64,000 nt of DNA, taken from Gordionus sp. m RMFG-2023 (taxonomy: Eukaryota; Nematomorpha; Gordioida; Chordodea; Parachordodidae). Where the stretch lies: the NCBI RefSeq assembly GCF_954871325.1, contig NC_088777.1:40277366-40341365 (forward strand), given 5' to 3'. Numbering within the stretch: the stretch's first letter is position 1; every line of letters starts with the position of its first letter. Of this stretch, positions 34,516 through 44,884 are shown piece after piece. Made by a program: the position numbers and the translations under genes. A model generated the notes under the pieces. That model searched no databases and was not told where the DNA came from. It saw nothing but the letters and a program-made list of their open reading frames with translations.

Positions 34516-35392
34516 TTAGGGGGTATCAATATAATCATCTAGAAACACCGGAATAATGCCATTGAATTCACTGACGACAGTTTTAAGTTCAGCCGATTTT
34601 CGACGTCGAGGATCATATTTTTCTTTTTTGTGTTTTTTGTCTGCGGGAATAATTATCGGCAAATCGTTTAAAGTTATAAGGGCCCGGCCATGAAACTTTA
34701 GGTTTTCATATTTCGATTTAATAAGCAAATTTTGTTCATTGCAATCAATCCCTTCGTATTCCTGAATATCTATATCACTTATGTTGTTAATATCATCATC
34801 ATCGTAGTTGTCGAGATTGTTTTTGTGTTGTCTCAGCAACCTGGGATCAATCCTTTTGGAGGAACGGGATGTTGGAGCCGCGTCTAGACCATTTTCTGGA
34901 CTACCTTCAGAGACATCTTTCTTTCTCTTTCTTTCGTTAACGCTATATTTATGTTCCGTGTACGAAGCCGTGGGAGAGGAGGTCGGATAATTGAGGGAAT
35001 AATTGTCAATTTCCATATTATCTTCAGTATACTCGGTTTTAAGGTCGCTTAGATTACATTTATTTTCATTCTCGTTATCATCGTCGGGGTTCCTGAGATT
35101 TTCAACCAAATCCTCAATGGTTCGCTGTAGTTCTGATTGTAAAATCTGTGGATTATCGGAAGGTAAATCGGAATTAAATGCTGATATGTATTGAACCATG
35201 AAGTCTATTGTCTTATGAATCGAATTCTTACTATCGACCTGGTTAAATTTTTCATCTAAAGTCGAGAGAATTTTTAACATGATTGAAAATATAAAGTTAT
35301 AAAAGTCGACGCCTTGGTCCAAGCCTAATTGGCCTATTAGTTGGTTACATTTGTCCAGGATGGATGTATTATTAACCTTATCATTATATAAC
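34516..35392 (-). CDS. TASOR-like protein copy A, last exon
   Basis: The exon encodes about 290 residues to the stop at 34516. It is a largely low-complexity nuclear-type tail: an alpha-helical part near its start (DKCNQLIGQLGLDQGVDFY), an acidic stretch with NPDDDNENENK, the basic cluster VNERKRKKDVSEGS, then SSKRIDPRLLRQHKNN, an acidic DNYDDDDINNISDIDIQEYE, and KKHKKEKYDPRRRKSAELK before the C-terminus. No domain is recognised here. The 50-bp intron before it (35393-35442) has gtatgt and tttaaatag boundaries and splits the Met codon. An AATAAA occurs about 100 bases past the stop. Copy B differs at only about five residues. Confidence 0.88.
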
Positions 35393-35442
35393 CTATTTAA
35401 AAAAAAAATTATTTGGCTGATTAGATTTGTTAAATAACATAC

Positions 35443-36041
35443 ATGGTATTTGTGAATGTGACTGCATTGTTTGAATTTGGTGTTGATAAAACATTGGCAT
35501 AGCATAAACCAATGTTGGGATATTGATTGTTAGATGTTATATAGGTATTATTGTAATTTACATCTCTGTTATACGTATTCACGTGTAATAAATTTTGATT
35601 GTAAGCATCATGATAATTGTAAGGCAATTGGGTGACCGTAGTATTATGAATGAGATTCTCATTTCTGATATATGGAAGGCTTTGATTAGGAATAGGAACA
35701 TCGGTTATTATGACCGGGAAATTAGGACGCGGACCATTTATTTCTGGCTTGGGGTAAAGGGGTATCAAAGAATGTCGGCGTTCATCGACATCTTTTGTAG
35801 TTATCTCAGGTTTGACAATAGAGGGTGGCTCTGATTGAGAGATCGATCCACTCTTGTTTACTAGGGTAGAAATTTTGTTTCCTTTTTTTCCATGAATGGG
35901 ATTATTATAAATATTGTTGTGAATCAATCGTTCGAAGCGCTGGTTGGGTTGTTTAGTGTAATAAATGACAGCGTAAGGGGATATATTTCGCGGATATTGA
36001 ATTAGGGAGAGATTCTTCATATCGTATTCATAGATATAAAT
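35443..36041 (-). CDS. TASOR-like protein copy A, exon completing the pseudo-PARP domain
   Basis: The exon enters in phase 0 after acceptor atcctttag and starts IYIYEYDMKNLSL, then QYPRNISPYAVIYYTKQ. This is the end of the DUF3715 (TASOR pseudo-PARP) domain, where relatives have YEY...YPRNVCPYAIV. The remaining 170 residues are disordered, rich in Asn, Pro and Tyr (for example EPPSIVKPEITTKDVDERR and GPRPNFPVIITDVPIPNQS). The ATG near its start is internal, because the reading runs on to the acceptor. It leaves in phase 2. Confidence 0.88.
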
Positions 36042-36971
36042 CTAAAGGATAAAAAATTTTTTAAAATAAATTCATCATTAAGAATCTAGCAAATATGTGA
36101 CTTTAAAAAAATCGAATTTCGGTCCTTTTTGATTCGGCCCAGTCTTTTTCACTATATAAATCTAGGCTTAAAATTAATAAGAGTAGTTCAAAGTAAACTG
36201 AAAAATTGTTTGAAATTTACAGGGTTATGCAGGAATATGACTACCATAAAATAATACAAAAGATTTAATTATAAAAAAGCATGGAACAATGAAATATATG
36301 GCAAATCTTTCAGAGATTCTGGACTCAACTAAATTATAACTAGGAATATACCAATATTTTTTATCGGATCGGGCCTATTTTTTTACTTTTTAAAAATATC
36401 GGTTATCGGCCGATATTATTAAAATAGCCAATTAGATCCAATAAAATGGCTAATTTAAATTTTTTTAAAATTTATAAATATATAATAAAATGTAATTGTG
36501 TAGAAATTAAGAATTTCTTATTTTAAGTGATAATATTTGAAAAAAAAACAACTAAATTGTAAATATGTTTAAAATATAATAAAATACATAATTCAATTTT
36601 AAAAGAATGCAGGGGAGACTCCAAGGCTAGTCGGAGCAAGTGGTTTCTCAGTTCAGCGAATTCTATTTTAAAACCAGATATGTTTGGAAATTCATTAATT
36701 ATATATTTGTTACGAAAAACATTTTATATGCCTCAGCTTTAAATTTTTTATGATAAAATGTGTTTTTTGGGTAGAAATCAAAATATTTTTACTTAAAATA
36801 TGAAGAGTTAAAAATAATAAAAATGACATTATATGAAATTAAAACTTCTCTTTTCGCATTTCAGAAAAGTTTCATAATATCATTATCATTTTTAAAAATT
36901 TAATATTTTAATTTGTTATTTTTATATGAATTATTTTTATGTAAATGCTATAATTATTATTTTTTTTCTCT

Positions 36972-39849
36972 TTAGCTTTCACCTTTTCTGGTGGTAAGCC
37001 CCTTCAATATCTCTCTCCACTTTATGTTATTCATACTATCTCGTTTATCTAATTTATACTTCTTCATCATATTGGCACTAACTTTATAGCCCCATTGAAG
37101 TTTTGGCCTTCCTCTTTTACGTTTACCCATCACTTCCAAACTCTCAACCTTATTCCCTATGTAGTTCATAGGGCTTCTCATTGTATGCCCATACAACCTA
37201 AGTCTGTTAACCATTATCTTAGTCTTAATGGGCACTACCTTTAAACTTCCTAGTATTCTTGTACTTCGCACCTTATCCTTTCTTGTTAACCCAGCAATCA
37301 TCCTCAGCATTCTCATCTCCATAGTTTGTAGACTTCTCTCGTCTGATTCTTTGGTTGGCCATTTTCCGAACTATATAAAATAGTTGGCTGTACTATGGAA
37401 CTGTCAATTTTTCCCTTCAATTTGTGTGGGATTCTTTTGTCAAAGCGCACTCCAGATAAATATCTCCACTTTAACCATCCTTGATTAATTTTACTCTTTA
37501 TCTCTTTCTCTATTGTGCCGTTTGTTTGTATAGTGGAGCCCAAATATTTGCAGCTTTCAATTGCCGATATCTGCCATTCATTCATATCAATGCTCTCTGT
37601 TTCATCTCCTCCTATCACCATATACTCCGTCTTTTCTCTATTTACTTTTAATCCGTGCTTTTCTAGGATATTTATCCAGTTCACTAATCTTTCGTTCATT
37701 TCATTCTTGGATTCGGAAAGTATCACAATATCATCTGCAAATATACGGGACTGTTTGTTGTATAAACTGTGCTAATACATCTATTACTGTAATGAAAAAA
37801 AGTGGGCTGAGAGCCGACCCTTGATGAATTCCCTAGGCTATTGTGAAGCCTGTTGAAGTACTAGTTGTGTTACGGACCATTGTTGTATGGCTCATATACA
37901 TATCCTGTATTATTCTTATATATTTTTCGGGAACCTTTTTGTGGCGTAGCGCCCACCAGATAAGTTTTCTTGGGATTCTATCGAAGGCCTTTTCTAGATC
38001 GAGAAAGACCATGTGTAGCTTTTTGTTCTTTTCCCTGTATTTTTCACTCATTTGCCTAATTGCGTGGATAGCATCAGTTGTTGATCTTGCAGGCATAAAG
38101 CCAAACTGAGTCTCTCCTATTTCGATTATGTCTCTTAACCTTTTCTATTATTTTTTTCGTAGAGTTTAAGACAGTGTGACATTAGTTTTATGCCCCTGTA
38201 ATTTTGACAGTTGTGTGGATCCCCTTTATTTTTGAAGATAGGAACTAGATAGCTCTGCCTCCATTTTTGAGGGATCTCTTCATTTCTCACTATTTTATTG
38301 TACAGATTTGAGAGGAGATGTATTCCATCATCTCCTAGTGCTTTAAGGCTTTCTATTGGAATATCATCTGGACCCCTAGCTTTGTTGTTTTTCATATGCT
38401 TGAGGCAGGTGATTATTTCTTGTTCTGTTATTGGTTGTATTAGGTTTTGACATGGTGAGTGTTCGTCTAGATGTAGTATGTGGGGATTAAAGTTGAAAAG
38501 CCCTGAAAATATTCTTTCCATCTCTTCATTATTTCTTTTTCCTTTATTATCAATTTCCCATCTTTATTTTTAATTACTTTCGGAGCTCCGTTTATAACCC
38601 TAGAATTCATTTCTCGCTGTTTGGATAATCTGTATATTTTATTTTGCCCTTCCCTGGTATGTAGTTCTTTATACATGTCATCGTATGCCATAGCTTTGGC
38701 CCTAGCCACTACCTTTGTAGTTATTCTCTTGGATTTTTTGTAATTTGTCTTGTCATCTGGGTTTTTTGATATATTTTATATAGGGCTTTTTTCTCCTTTA
38801 TAGTGGTTTGTACATCTTCATTCTACCACCATAGTTCTTTGTATGATTTGTTGTCTCCCCTTGTCAAGTCTAATGTCGATTTGGCAGTGTCTATTAATCT
38901 GGATGAAAGGTCTGTCCACATTTTTTCACTGACTTGTGAGGAATCTATTGTTTCAATGTTTGCATTGATTGCAAATGCATCTGTCATTGTTTTTAATTTA
39001 CCCCATTTGATTCATGGTTCAAGTTTTATCTTATTTTGAGTGGATTTATTTGAGGTGTGTAAATCCATGACTAGTAGCTTGTGTTGCGCGGCAATATCTT
39101 CTCCTGGGATGACTTTGCAATCTATTACATCTTTTAATCTTCTGCGAGAGATAAGCATGTAATCTATTTGGGTTTTCCTTGTACCACTTTCATATGTTAT
39201 TAAATGACTGTCTTTTTTCCTATAGTAGGTGTTAGTTAAGGCAAGGTCGAAGGCTTGCGCAAATTTCAGTACATGCTCTCATTCATCATTTCTTTTTCCA
39301 TATCCAAAATTACTATTACGCCTTTTGTAGCTATCTCTTGCTTTTCTCATGCGCATTTAAGTCACCACCAATTATGACTAGGTCATCCTTAGGGATTTCC
39401 ATTACAGCTTCATCAAGAATAGCTTTAAAGTCAGAAAGGATGTGTAGTATTGATTGACCAATGCAGAGTTTTATCTTCATTAGTCTATCAGAGATCCTGA
39501 TGACTTCTACTACTGAGGAGGTTAGATCTTGACTGAGGATGATGCCGACACCGTTCCTATTGCTAACAATTCCATTATAGTATAATTTATACCTATCTCC
39601 AATCATTAAAGTCTTCTGACCTTTCCATTTCGTCTCTTGTAAGCACGCTATATCAACTTTTCTCTTGTTCAACATTGATGCCAATTATTTCGTTTTACCT
39701 TTAAGTGTCCCAATATTCAAACTTGCTAACCTTGTCTTCTTTGCTTTGGCCTTTATTTTACTTTTCGCAGGATGGAAGTCTACACCCTGCGTGTCGCTTG
39801 GAGGGAACGCCCTAGCTTTCATATTCATATTTTCATTTGTGTCCTTCAT
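36972..39849 (-). pseudogene. RTE LINE endonuclease / reverse transcriptase
   Basis: The reading opens with an ATG near 39849 (NMKARAFPPSDTQGVDF), hits an in-frame stop near 39685, then goes on with VDIACLQETKWKGQ, GVGIILSQDL and IIGGDLNAHEKS of the APE-type endonuclease. Next, QSYLVPIFKNKGDPHNCQNY, FNPHILHLDEHS and ARGPDDIPIESLKALGDDG lie in the 38521-38135 frame. HMVFLDLEKAFDRIPRK follows and the catalytic block reads FADDIVILSES near 37735. The tail holds RLYGHTMRSP and KRKRGRPKLQWG. Several stops and frame changes show that it is no longer active. Craniofacial-development-protein-2-like and RTE LINEs share these motifs. Confidence 0.88.
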
Positions 39850-39968
39850 TTTTGTTTATAGGACAAGTATCCTTAGCACTCGGCAGTCCAAGCCTGTCGA
39901 TGACCTGCATATGTCTTTACACATCAGTCATCGAAGAAAAATCCGAAAATTTTTACGTTCCTTACCAT

Positions 39969-40021
39969 GATCGAACCTGAAACCTTCTGTTTCCAAGCCT
40001 ACATCATAACCCACTAGGCCA
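39969..40021 (-). promoter_or_regulatory. tRNA-like Pol III promoter boxes at the LINE 5' end
   Basis: On the minus strand TGGCCTAGTGG (A box, 40011-40021) is followed about 33 bases later by GGTTCGATC (B box, 39969-39977). Sequence and spacing fit an RNA polymerase III internal promoter. The tRNA-like head directly precedes the LINE leader. Confidence 0.55.
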
Positions 40022-40607
40022 CCCCGGCGATTAAATAGTATAATTATATCCATATTGTATCTACAAGCCCTGGATCCATTTTTACTAGAATTATCTTGAA
40101 AATAAAAGTATAAAATCTATATTATTGAATAAGGTTAGGTAGGTGTTTGGGCTATCTCATGCTATTTTTTAAATTCAAATATAAGAATTATTTTAACTAT
40201 GATGATTTTGACAAAAATTACGCCGACTAGCCATGATCACCCCTATATAATTTTAAACTTAATAAATAATTTAAAATTCTAAAACAATTTATATTGATCA
40301 GGAATAAGACTAGATGGGAATCTAATTTCTCCGCGATAGAAAGAATTTTGGAACAATAAAGATTACAATGATTTTGCTAAATAAATTATCAGTTTACATA
40401 CTTTTTATATTGATAAAATATGACTGATTAAAATTTGATAATAGTAAATGACTTACAATAGTATATTTTTTTAATGACTTATATGTTACAATAAAAATTA
40501 AAATATATTATATGTATAATTAACAAAATCCGATTTCAATTATCGCAATATGGTATCGGATCTGATCGGCCTTCCCAAAGTGATATCGGTAGACACCTAA
40601 TTATAAC

Positions 40608-41194
40608 CCAAACAATTAATATTTTCCGGGGCGAAAAACAAATTACTTATAATTTTTTATTTTTGCTATAGCAAAAATTTGCCAAATCTCGAGACTTACA
40701 TAGTATTATTTTAGCTAAAATTTTAATAGGGACGTTTTTAAAAATAGACACAAATTGTGCTTTTTAACAACACTACTCCCACTTATATCGGGGGGGGGGG
40801 TAGCAATTAAAAAAAAATAAAACATGGATTGGGTGAATCTTTATCTTTTCACTTTTAATCATCTAAATTCATAATTTTACCTCTTTATTTATTTTTCATT
40901 GGCAAATTTAAAAATAACAAATGTCATATTAGTTTAATTCCTGTTTCAAAAATAAATAATATATAAATTGTGTAGTAAATTTGAAAGTTTAAAAATATAT
41001 TTAATTTTATGGTTACAATAAAGATAATTTGGGCATTAAGTTTAAATTTAATAATTTGTAAGTGGTTTCCAATTTATATTATCACACCTGAAAAAGTTAA
41101 AAGCATCTCTGCTAAAAATCTTTTTATGCCAATCAAATATTTCAACGGTATAATTTGATATTATTAGATTAAATATAAATATTTATGTACTGAC
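40608..41194. other. intron of TASOR-like copy A
   Basis: Intron sequence collinear with copy B (54304-54917). A run of eleven G at about 40790-40800 in A replaces a short ggtaagcg in B. Confidence 0.6.
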
Positions 41195-41338
41195 CATAGA
41201 TTTATCTCTTTTAAGGGAAATAGATTTTTCATCCGGTATAGGTTTTTGATCAGGTATATGAGAGTCGTGGATCGGGGATGGGTCAATTCCGTTGTCCTCA
41301 CCATTAACAACAACAGTTTGTATTCGACCCAATAAAAC
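41195..41338 (-). CDS. TASOR-like protein copy A, exon in the pseudo-PARP domain
   Basis: The 48-codon exon reads VLLGRIQTVVVNGEDNG and continues IHDSHIPDQKPIPDEKS to KRDKSM, phase 0 at both ends. It follows FK of the preceding exon, restoring IIFKVLLGRIQTV, the KV.KGK.K-like strand of DUF3715 proteins. The donor is gtcagt. The intron after it is 5.15 kb (36042-41194) and holds a hAT and a LINE. In copy B the same intron is 1.1 kb. Confidence 0.88.
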
Positions 41339-41385
41339 CTATAAAAAAAAATTCCATCTGGGGTTAACTTTATTATGATAATAAC

Positions 41386-41754
41386 CTTGAATATGATAAG
41401 ACAAGATATTTGCTCGCCTTTGTTTAGTTTGAAAGTGTAAGGAGGAGTATCGGAGGTCCATAAATGTTTACCATACGTGTCCGTATGGTAATTTCTTTTA
41501 TTGATCTTAGAGTCTAAAATGCATGTGTCGGCATAACGAAATAAATGTACCCCCTTTTCCCAGGAGCCAAGAATAGATTTTTTCAAATTACCAATCTCTA
41601 AGCTTCCATCATTGGCTATCGTATTGACTTTATCGAGAGGTACAAATGTAAAAGCGTAAATTTCTTGTGGAGATCTTCCGCTGAGAAACTTTTTCATCTC
41701 ATATTTTTTTTCAAGATATTTTTCTTCACCCTTTTTATTGACGAATATTTGAGT
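41386..41754 (-). CDS. TASOR-like protein copy A, main pseudo-PARP exon
   Basis: The 123-codon exon begins after acceptor attattattag with TQIFVNKKG, EEKYLEKKYEMKKFLSGR, continues to EIYAFTFVPLDKVNTIA, then ILGSWEKGVHLFRYADTCI and QISCLIIFK. These are the landmarks of the DUF3715 pseudo-PARP domain of TASOR, TASOR2 and TEX15: a charged helix with the GR turn, the LG...GV.L.RY.D strand and the IIFKV strand. In TASOR this domain lacks ADP-ribosylation activity and is needed for HUSH-mediated silencing. The 47-bp intron to the next exon is at 41339-41385. Confidence 0.92.
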
Positions 41755-42538
41755 CTAATAATAATTTTTTTAAATGTAAATATAAACAGTTTGAAATATA
41801 CAACCCTGTTCATATGAATGACTATTTAAAAAAAATCTCACAAAATGTGGATATACAATGCATTAGGTAAGCAGTATATTCACATTGAAACAATATTAAT
41901 TGTACTTTTTCTCTTTTATAATTAAAAAGTTTAATCAGATGATAATGGAAATATTTTGGATATATATACAATTTTACCATCGATCGAGCGAGGATAATTA
42001 GTGAAAATTATCCAAACATCATATTTTTACCACCCTCAGGGATGGTCAAATTTTTCTCAAAAAAATATATTCAAATATAATTTTTCCCGATTTTGTATCT
42101 TATATATTTTTTAATAATATACTCGGTAATTTTATATTTTGGTCAATAGTTACTTCCACCAACAGACAGTTTGCGCCTATCTTTTAAAAAATTATTAAGC
42201 GCAAGGCTGAACATCTTGTACAAAATTGTCTTATGAAAAAGACTGACACCTTAAAAATTGTCATAATCTGGGCCAGACCTCACTGACCTCCAATAGGCAT
42301 CAGTTTAATATATAGTTGTAGAAACATTATTTAATACAAGTGTGTCAAAGAAAAATAATCCTCATTGTATGAAAATAATTTAATGAATATATAACTAGTT
42401 ATTATTATTTATAGATGCTTCTTCATCTAACACACTATTTATCATTATTTATTTTTAAAGATTATTTCTTGAGTGAATTTGTACACACTAGGATTTATCC
42501 CCCCCCCCACCCCCAATTTTTTATATATATATTACCCC

Positions 42539-42659
42539 ATTTTTATAGGATATAAGGAAACAAATGCCCCCTCTCCCGTTTATGTAGATATTGCTACCTT
42601 ATATTTTTATAGGATATAAGGAAACAAATGCCCCCTCTCCCGTTTATGTAGATATTGCT
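42539..42659. repeat. 64-bp tandem duplication
   Basis: The stretch from atttttataggatataagg to tgtagatattgct occurs twice at an offset of 64 bases with no differences seen. The paralogous site in copy B (about 62750-62798) has one copy, so the tandem arose after duplication of the block. Confidence 0.85.
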
Positions 42660-43260
42660 CTCTGCCGCTAAGATGAACTTATTAAAAGTAAGAAAAAGAT
42701 TGTCAAAGAAGAATTTTAATTTTAGATTGACAAAATTAATGAATTTGTAATATCTTTACACTTTTCAATAGGGGTATAAAATATTAATGCTCTAAACAAA
42801 TATTAATATTCAACTTGTTCATAAAAAGTTCTGGATTTCACTTTCGACAAAATACAGTAGGTCATTGTTGAATATGAACATTAGGATGGGGAAAGTTGCA
42901 TTGTAACTGATAGTAATGAAATTATTAAGTGAAAGTTTAGATTGTGTAAACCAACCTTTTAGATAAAACAAGGCCTTATCTAGTATGTATTGGTGATGTC
43001 CATATATAATTTAAATAATAATCTGATAAATTTTTAGAGATCAGCATAGCCTATCAAGATTTTTGAAGTAAATTTTTTTTGCCCAGCTTGACATATAATA
43101 ATTTTGTAAAAGTTGTAACCCAGGTCATAAAAATTTTTAGAAGGAAAGACATAAATTTGCCTATTTCAAAGCTTTAAAAAAATTGCAAAAATCTGGCTTA
43201 GTTCAAAATATTTTGAGTTACACAGTAAATAAATATTTTGGTATAGTCTACAGGCCAAAC

Positions 43261-43627
43261 CAGAGACCTTCATGGGCTTAATTTTTAAGCCCAGCCCACA
43301 GTAAAAAAAAATTTTTGGCCCAAACCCGGCCCATATTTAATGTTAAAAAAATCCCAAAACCATGCTAAGTTACACAAAAATTTCCCAAGCCCAGCCTAAG
43401 CCCATATACAAATATTTAATTTTTTTTATTTAATGAAAATTAACAGTATTTAAATATATTTAGGCAATCATTTAGTTTGCAATACTGAAATTTATCATTA
43501 TTAGAAAAAAAGGCAATATTTCTTAAATTAGCAACTGTTTTAAATAATGTAAATTTAATAATTTTAGGCCTAAGCCCAGCCCATTAAAAAAATTTTTTGG
43601 GCCCGGGCCAAGCCATGAAAGTCTCTG
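43261..43627. mobile_element. 367-bp hAT MITE, TIR CAGAGACYTTCATGG
   Basis: Both ends read CAGAGACCTTCATGG / CAGAGACTTTCATGG inward, with GGGCCCGGGCC-type subterminal motifs. Flanks GGCCAAAC (43253-43260) and GGCCAGAC (43628-43635) agree at 7 of 8. Copy B has a single GGTCAGAT at this place (about 63240) and no insert, which is a natural empty site. Confidence 0.88.
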
Positions 43628-44574
43628 GGCCAGACTAACTAGTTATTTGATTAGACATTAATTTTAAACTCTAATATACTAAAAAAAGCACATTTTTTTT
43701 CCTTTTGACAATAACTACATGTTAAAAATAATTGTAAAATTAAATGAATGTTATCAAAAATATATAATCTTTAAAGGAAATAATATTTTTGGGAATGTTA
43801 AAACGGTTATTTACCTATTTATCTGGTTTAATTAATTTTCTGTCTATTTTAACCATACCATATACAGTATAACTTCGTTATAACGTTCCCCGTAAAGTTA
43901 TAACGAGTTTATACGGTATTCAGTTTGTTAAGAATTTCATTATCTTCTTGCAAAGTATTATAAGCAATAGACCCCAAAAAGCGCTAAAATTTGGACTTGA
44001 ATTCTCTTTCACACTAAATTAGCATTAAGATAGGTGAGTGAAGATCTTTTCAAATTGAAGTTGAATTATTTTCATTCTCCTTATATTATTTAAGCAAATA
44101 AAGGATTTACTAATAACAAGTTTAATTTCATTCTAAAAGAAACCCTTGTTTTTAAATACATATATTTTTTGTTGTATGCATCTAAATATGACATATTCAG
44201 TAACTTCATGATAACGATTGCCAAACTTATAAGAGTGAAACTGATATAATTTTCTATAATTAAATAGTATCTAAAATTATTTCATGCATGTATCGAATTC
44301 ATATAAAATTTTTACAAAATACTATGAGGATTGCATAAATTATTTGGGAAATAATCAGGAGAAACTTAAATGAATCAGATGGTTTGATTTATTTATAATA
44401 GATTATTTTGTGAATAAATTATAAAAATTTATTATGAAATATTTTTAATGATTAAAATAAAAATATTTATTCTCCTAGTGATATTAAATTTGCATGAGGA
44501 TAAGATAGATAATAATTATCTGCGCATGGGCAATTCGAATATTTGAGTTAAGAAATTATTTTATTAAACCTAAC

Positions 44575-44642
44575 AATCATTAAACGAATTAACAACCAAC
44601 TATTTAAGTATTATAAATGCTTTAACAGTTGATTGTTAGGCT
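44575..44642. repeat. imperfect hairpin
   Basis: The arms cctaacaatca and tgattgttagg enclose an inner pair aaccaact / agttgatt. Function unknown. Confidence 0.4.
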
Positions 44643-44765
44643 GTTTAAAAAATGTTCAAAAAAATCAAACAATAATATTTTACCTTAATGTAGGATATCT
44701 GGTAGAAAAATTATAAGATGCGCTATGTATTAATGCGCATTTAAAAATTTAAATTACGCCATTAC

Positions 44766-44884
44766 TTTTTTTGTATTTATTCCACACATTGGATTTTTAT
44801 CGCAAGTGAATGAGTCGGATAGTATTTTCGTAATTTGTTTATATTCATGAGATCCTATCGGAATATCTTGAAGGCAAGGGCAAC
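44766..44884 (-). CDS. TASOR-like protein copy A, start of the pseudo-PARP domain
   Basis: Between acceptor catatcttatag and donor gtaatg the minus strand encodes CPCLQDIPIGSHEYKQIT then KILSDSFTCDKNP and GINTKK. This matches the start of DUF3715, where SPEY..I..IL..SF is typical. It leaves in phase 0 as the exon at 41754 requires, and enters with two bases of a split codon. The initiator exon was not found upstream. The intron to the next exon is 3.0 kb. The equivalent exon of copy B would lie just beyond the window. Confidence 0.8.

Larger units (their letters stand above)
36958..40038 (-). mobile_element. RTE-type LINE, near full length, with tRNA-like 5' end
   Basis: The 3.1-kb LINE reads, on the minus strand, a tRNA-like head, an endonuclease region, a reverse transcriptase and an RTE-type C-terminus. 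A possible 9-bp target duplication TATAATTAT occurs at 36949-36957 and 40039-40047, but being AT-only it could be chance. It is absent from the paralogous intron in copy B, so it inserted after the duplication. Confidence 0.88.
36341..40599. mobile_element. hAT element of the TAGGGATG family in TASOR-like copy A, split by a LINE
   Basis: The ends (left TAGGAATATACCAATATTT; right reverse complement TTAGGTGTCTACCGATATCA, of which the first T belongs to the flank) are bounded by a perfect 8-bp duplication ATTATAAC (36333-36340 and 40600-40607). Copy B has the same element at the same site (53974-54295), so the insertion predates the duplication. The LINE at 36958-40038 sits inside it only in copy A. 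Confidence 0.88.
34345..44340. repeat. segmental duplication, copy A
   Basis: The block is collinear with 52119-64000. It holds the TASOR-like gene copy A and its introns. The left boundary is sharp, where ctatcttttttttatcaaat in A meets aaccttttttttaatcaaat in B. The right limit lies beyond the end of the window for copy B. Insertions private to A are the LINE at 36958-40038 and the MITE at 43261-43627. Confidence 0.92.

Noticed and set aside
34808-35194. Plus-strand open frames opposite the TASOR-like last exon (and their twins at 52565-52951, 35595-35834 and 53352-53621)
   Set aside because: They mirror the real minus-strand exons and are repeated only because the gene is duplicated.
39961-40030. 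A functional tRNA gene
   Set aside because: A and B boxes are good but the arms do not form a tRNA cloverleaf, and the segment continues directly into the LINE.
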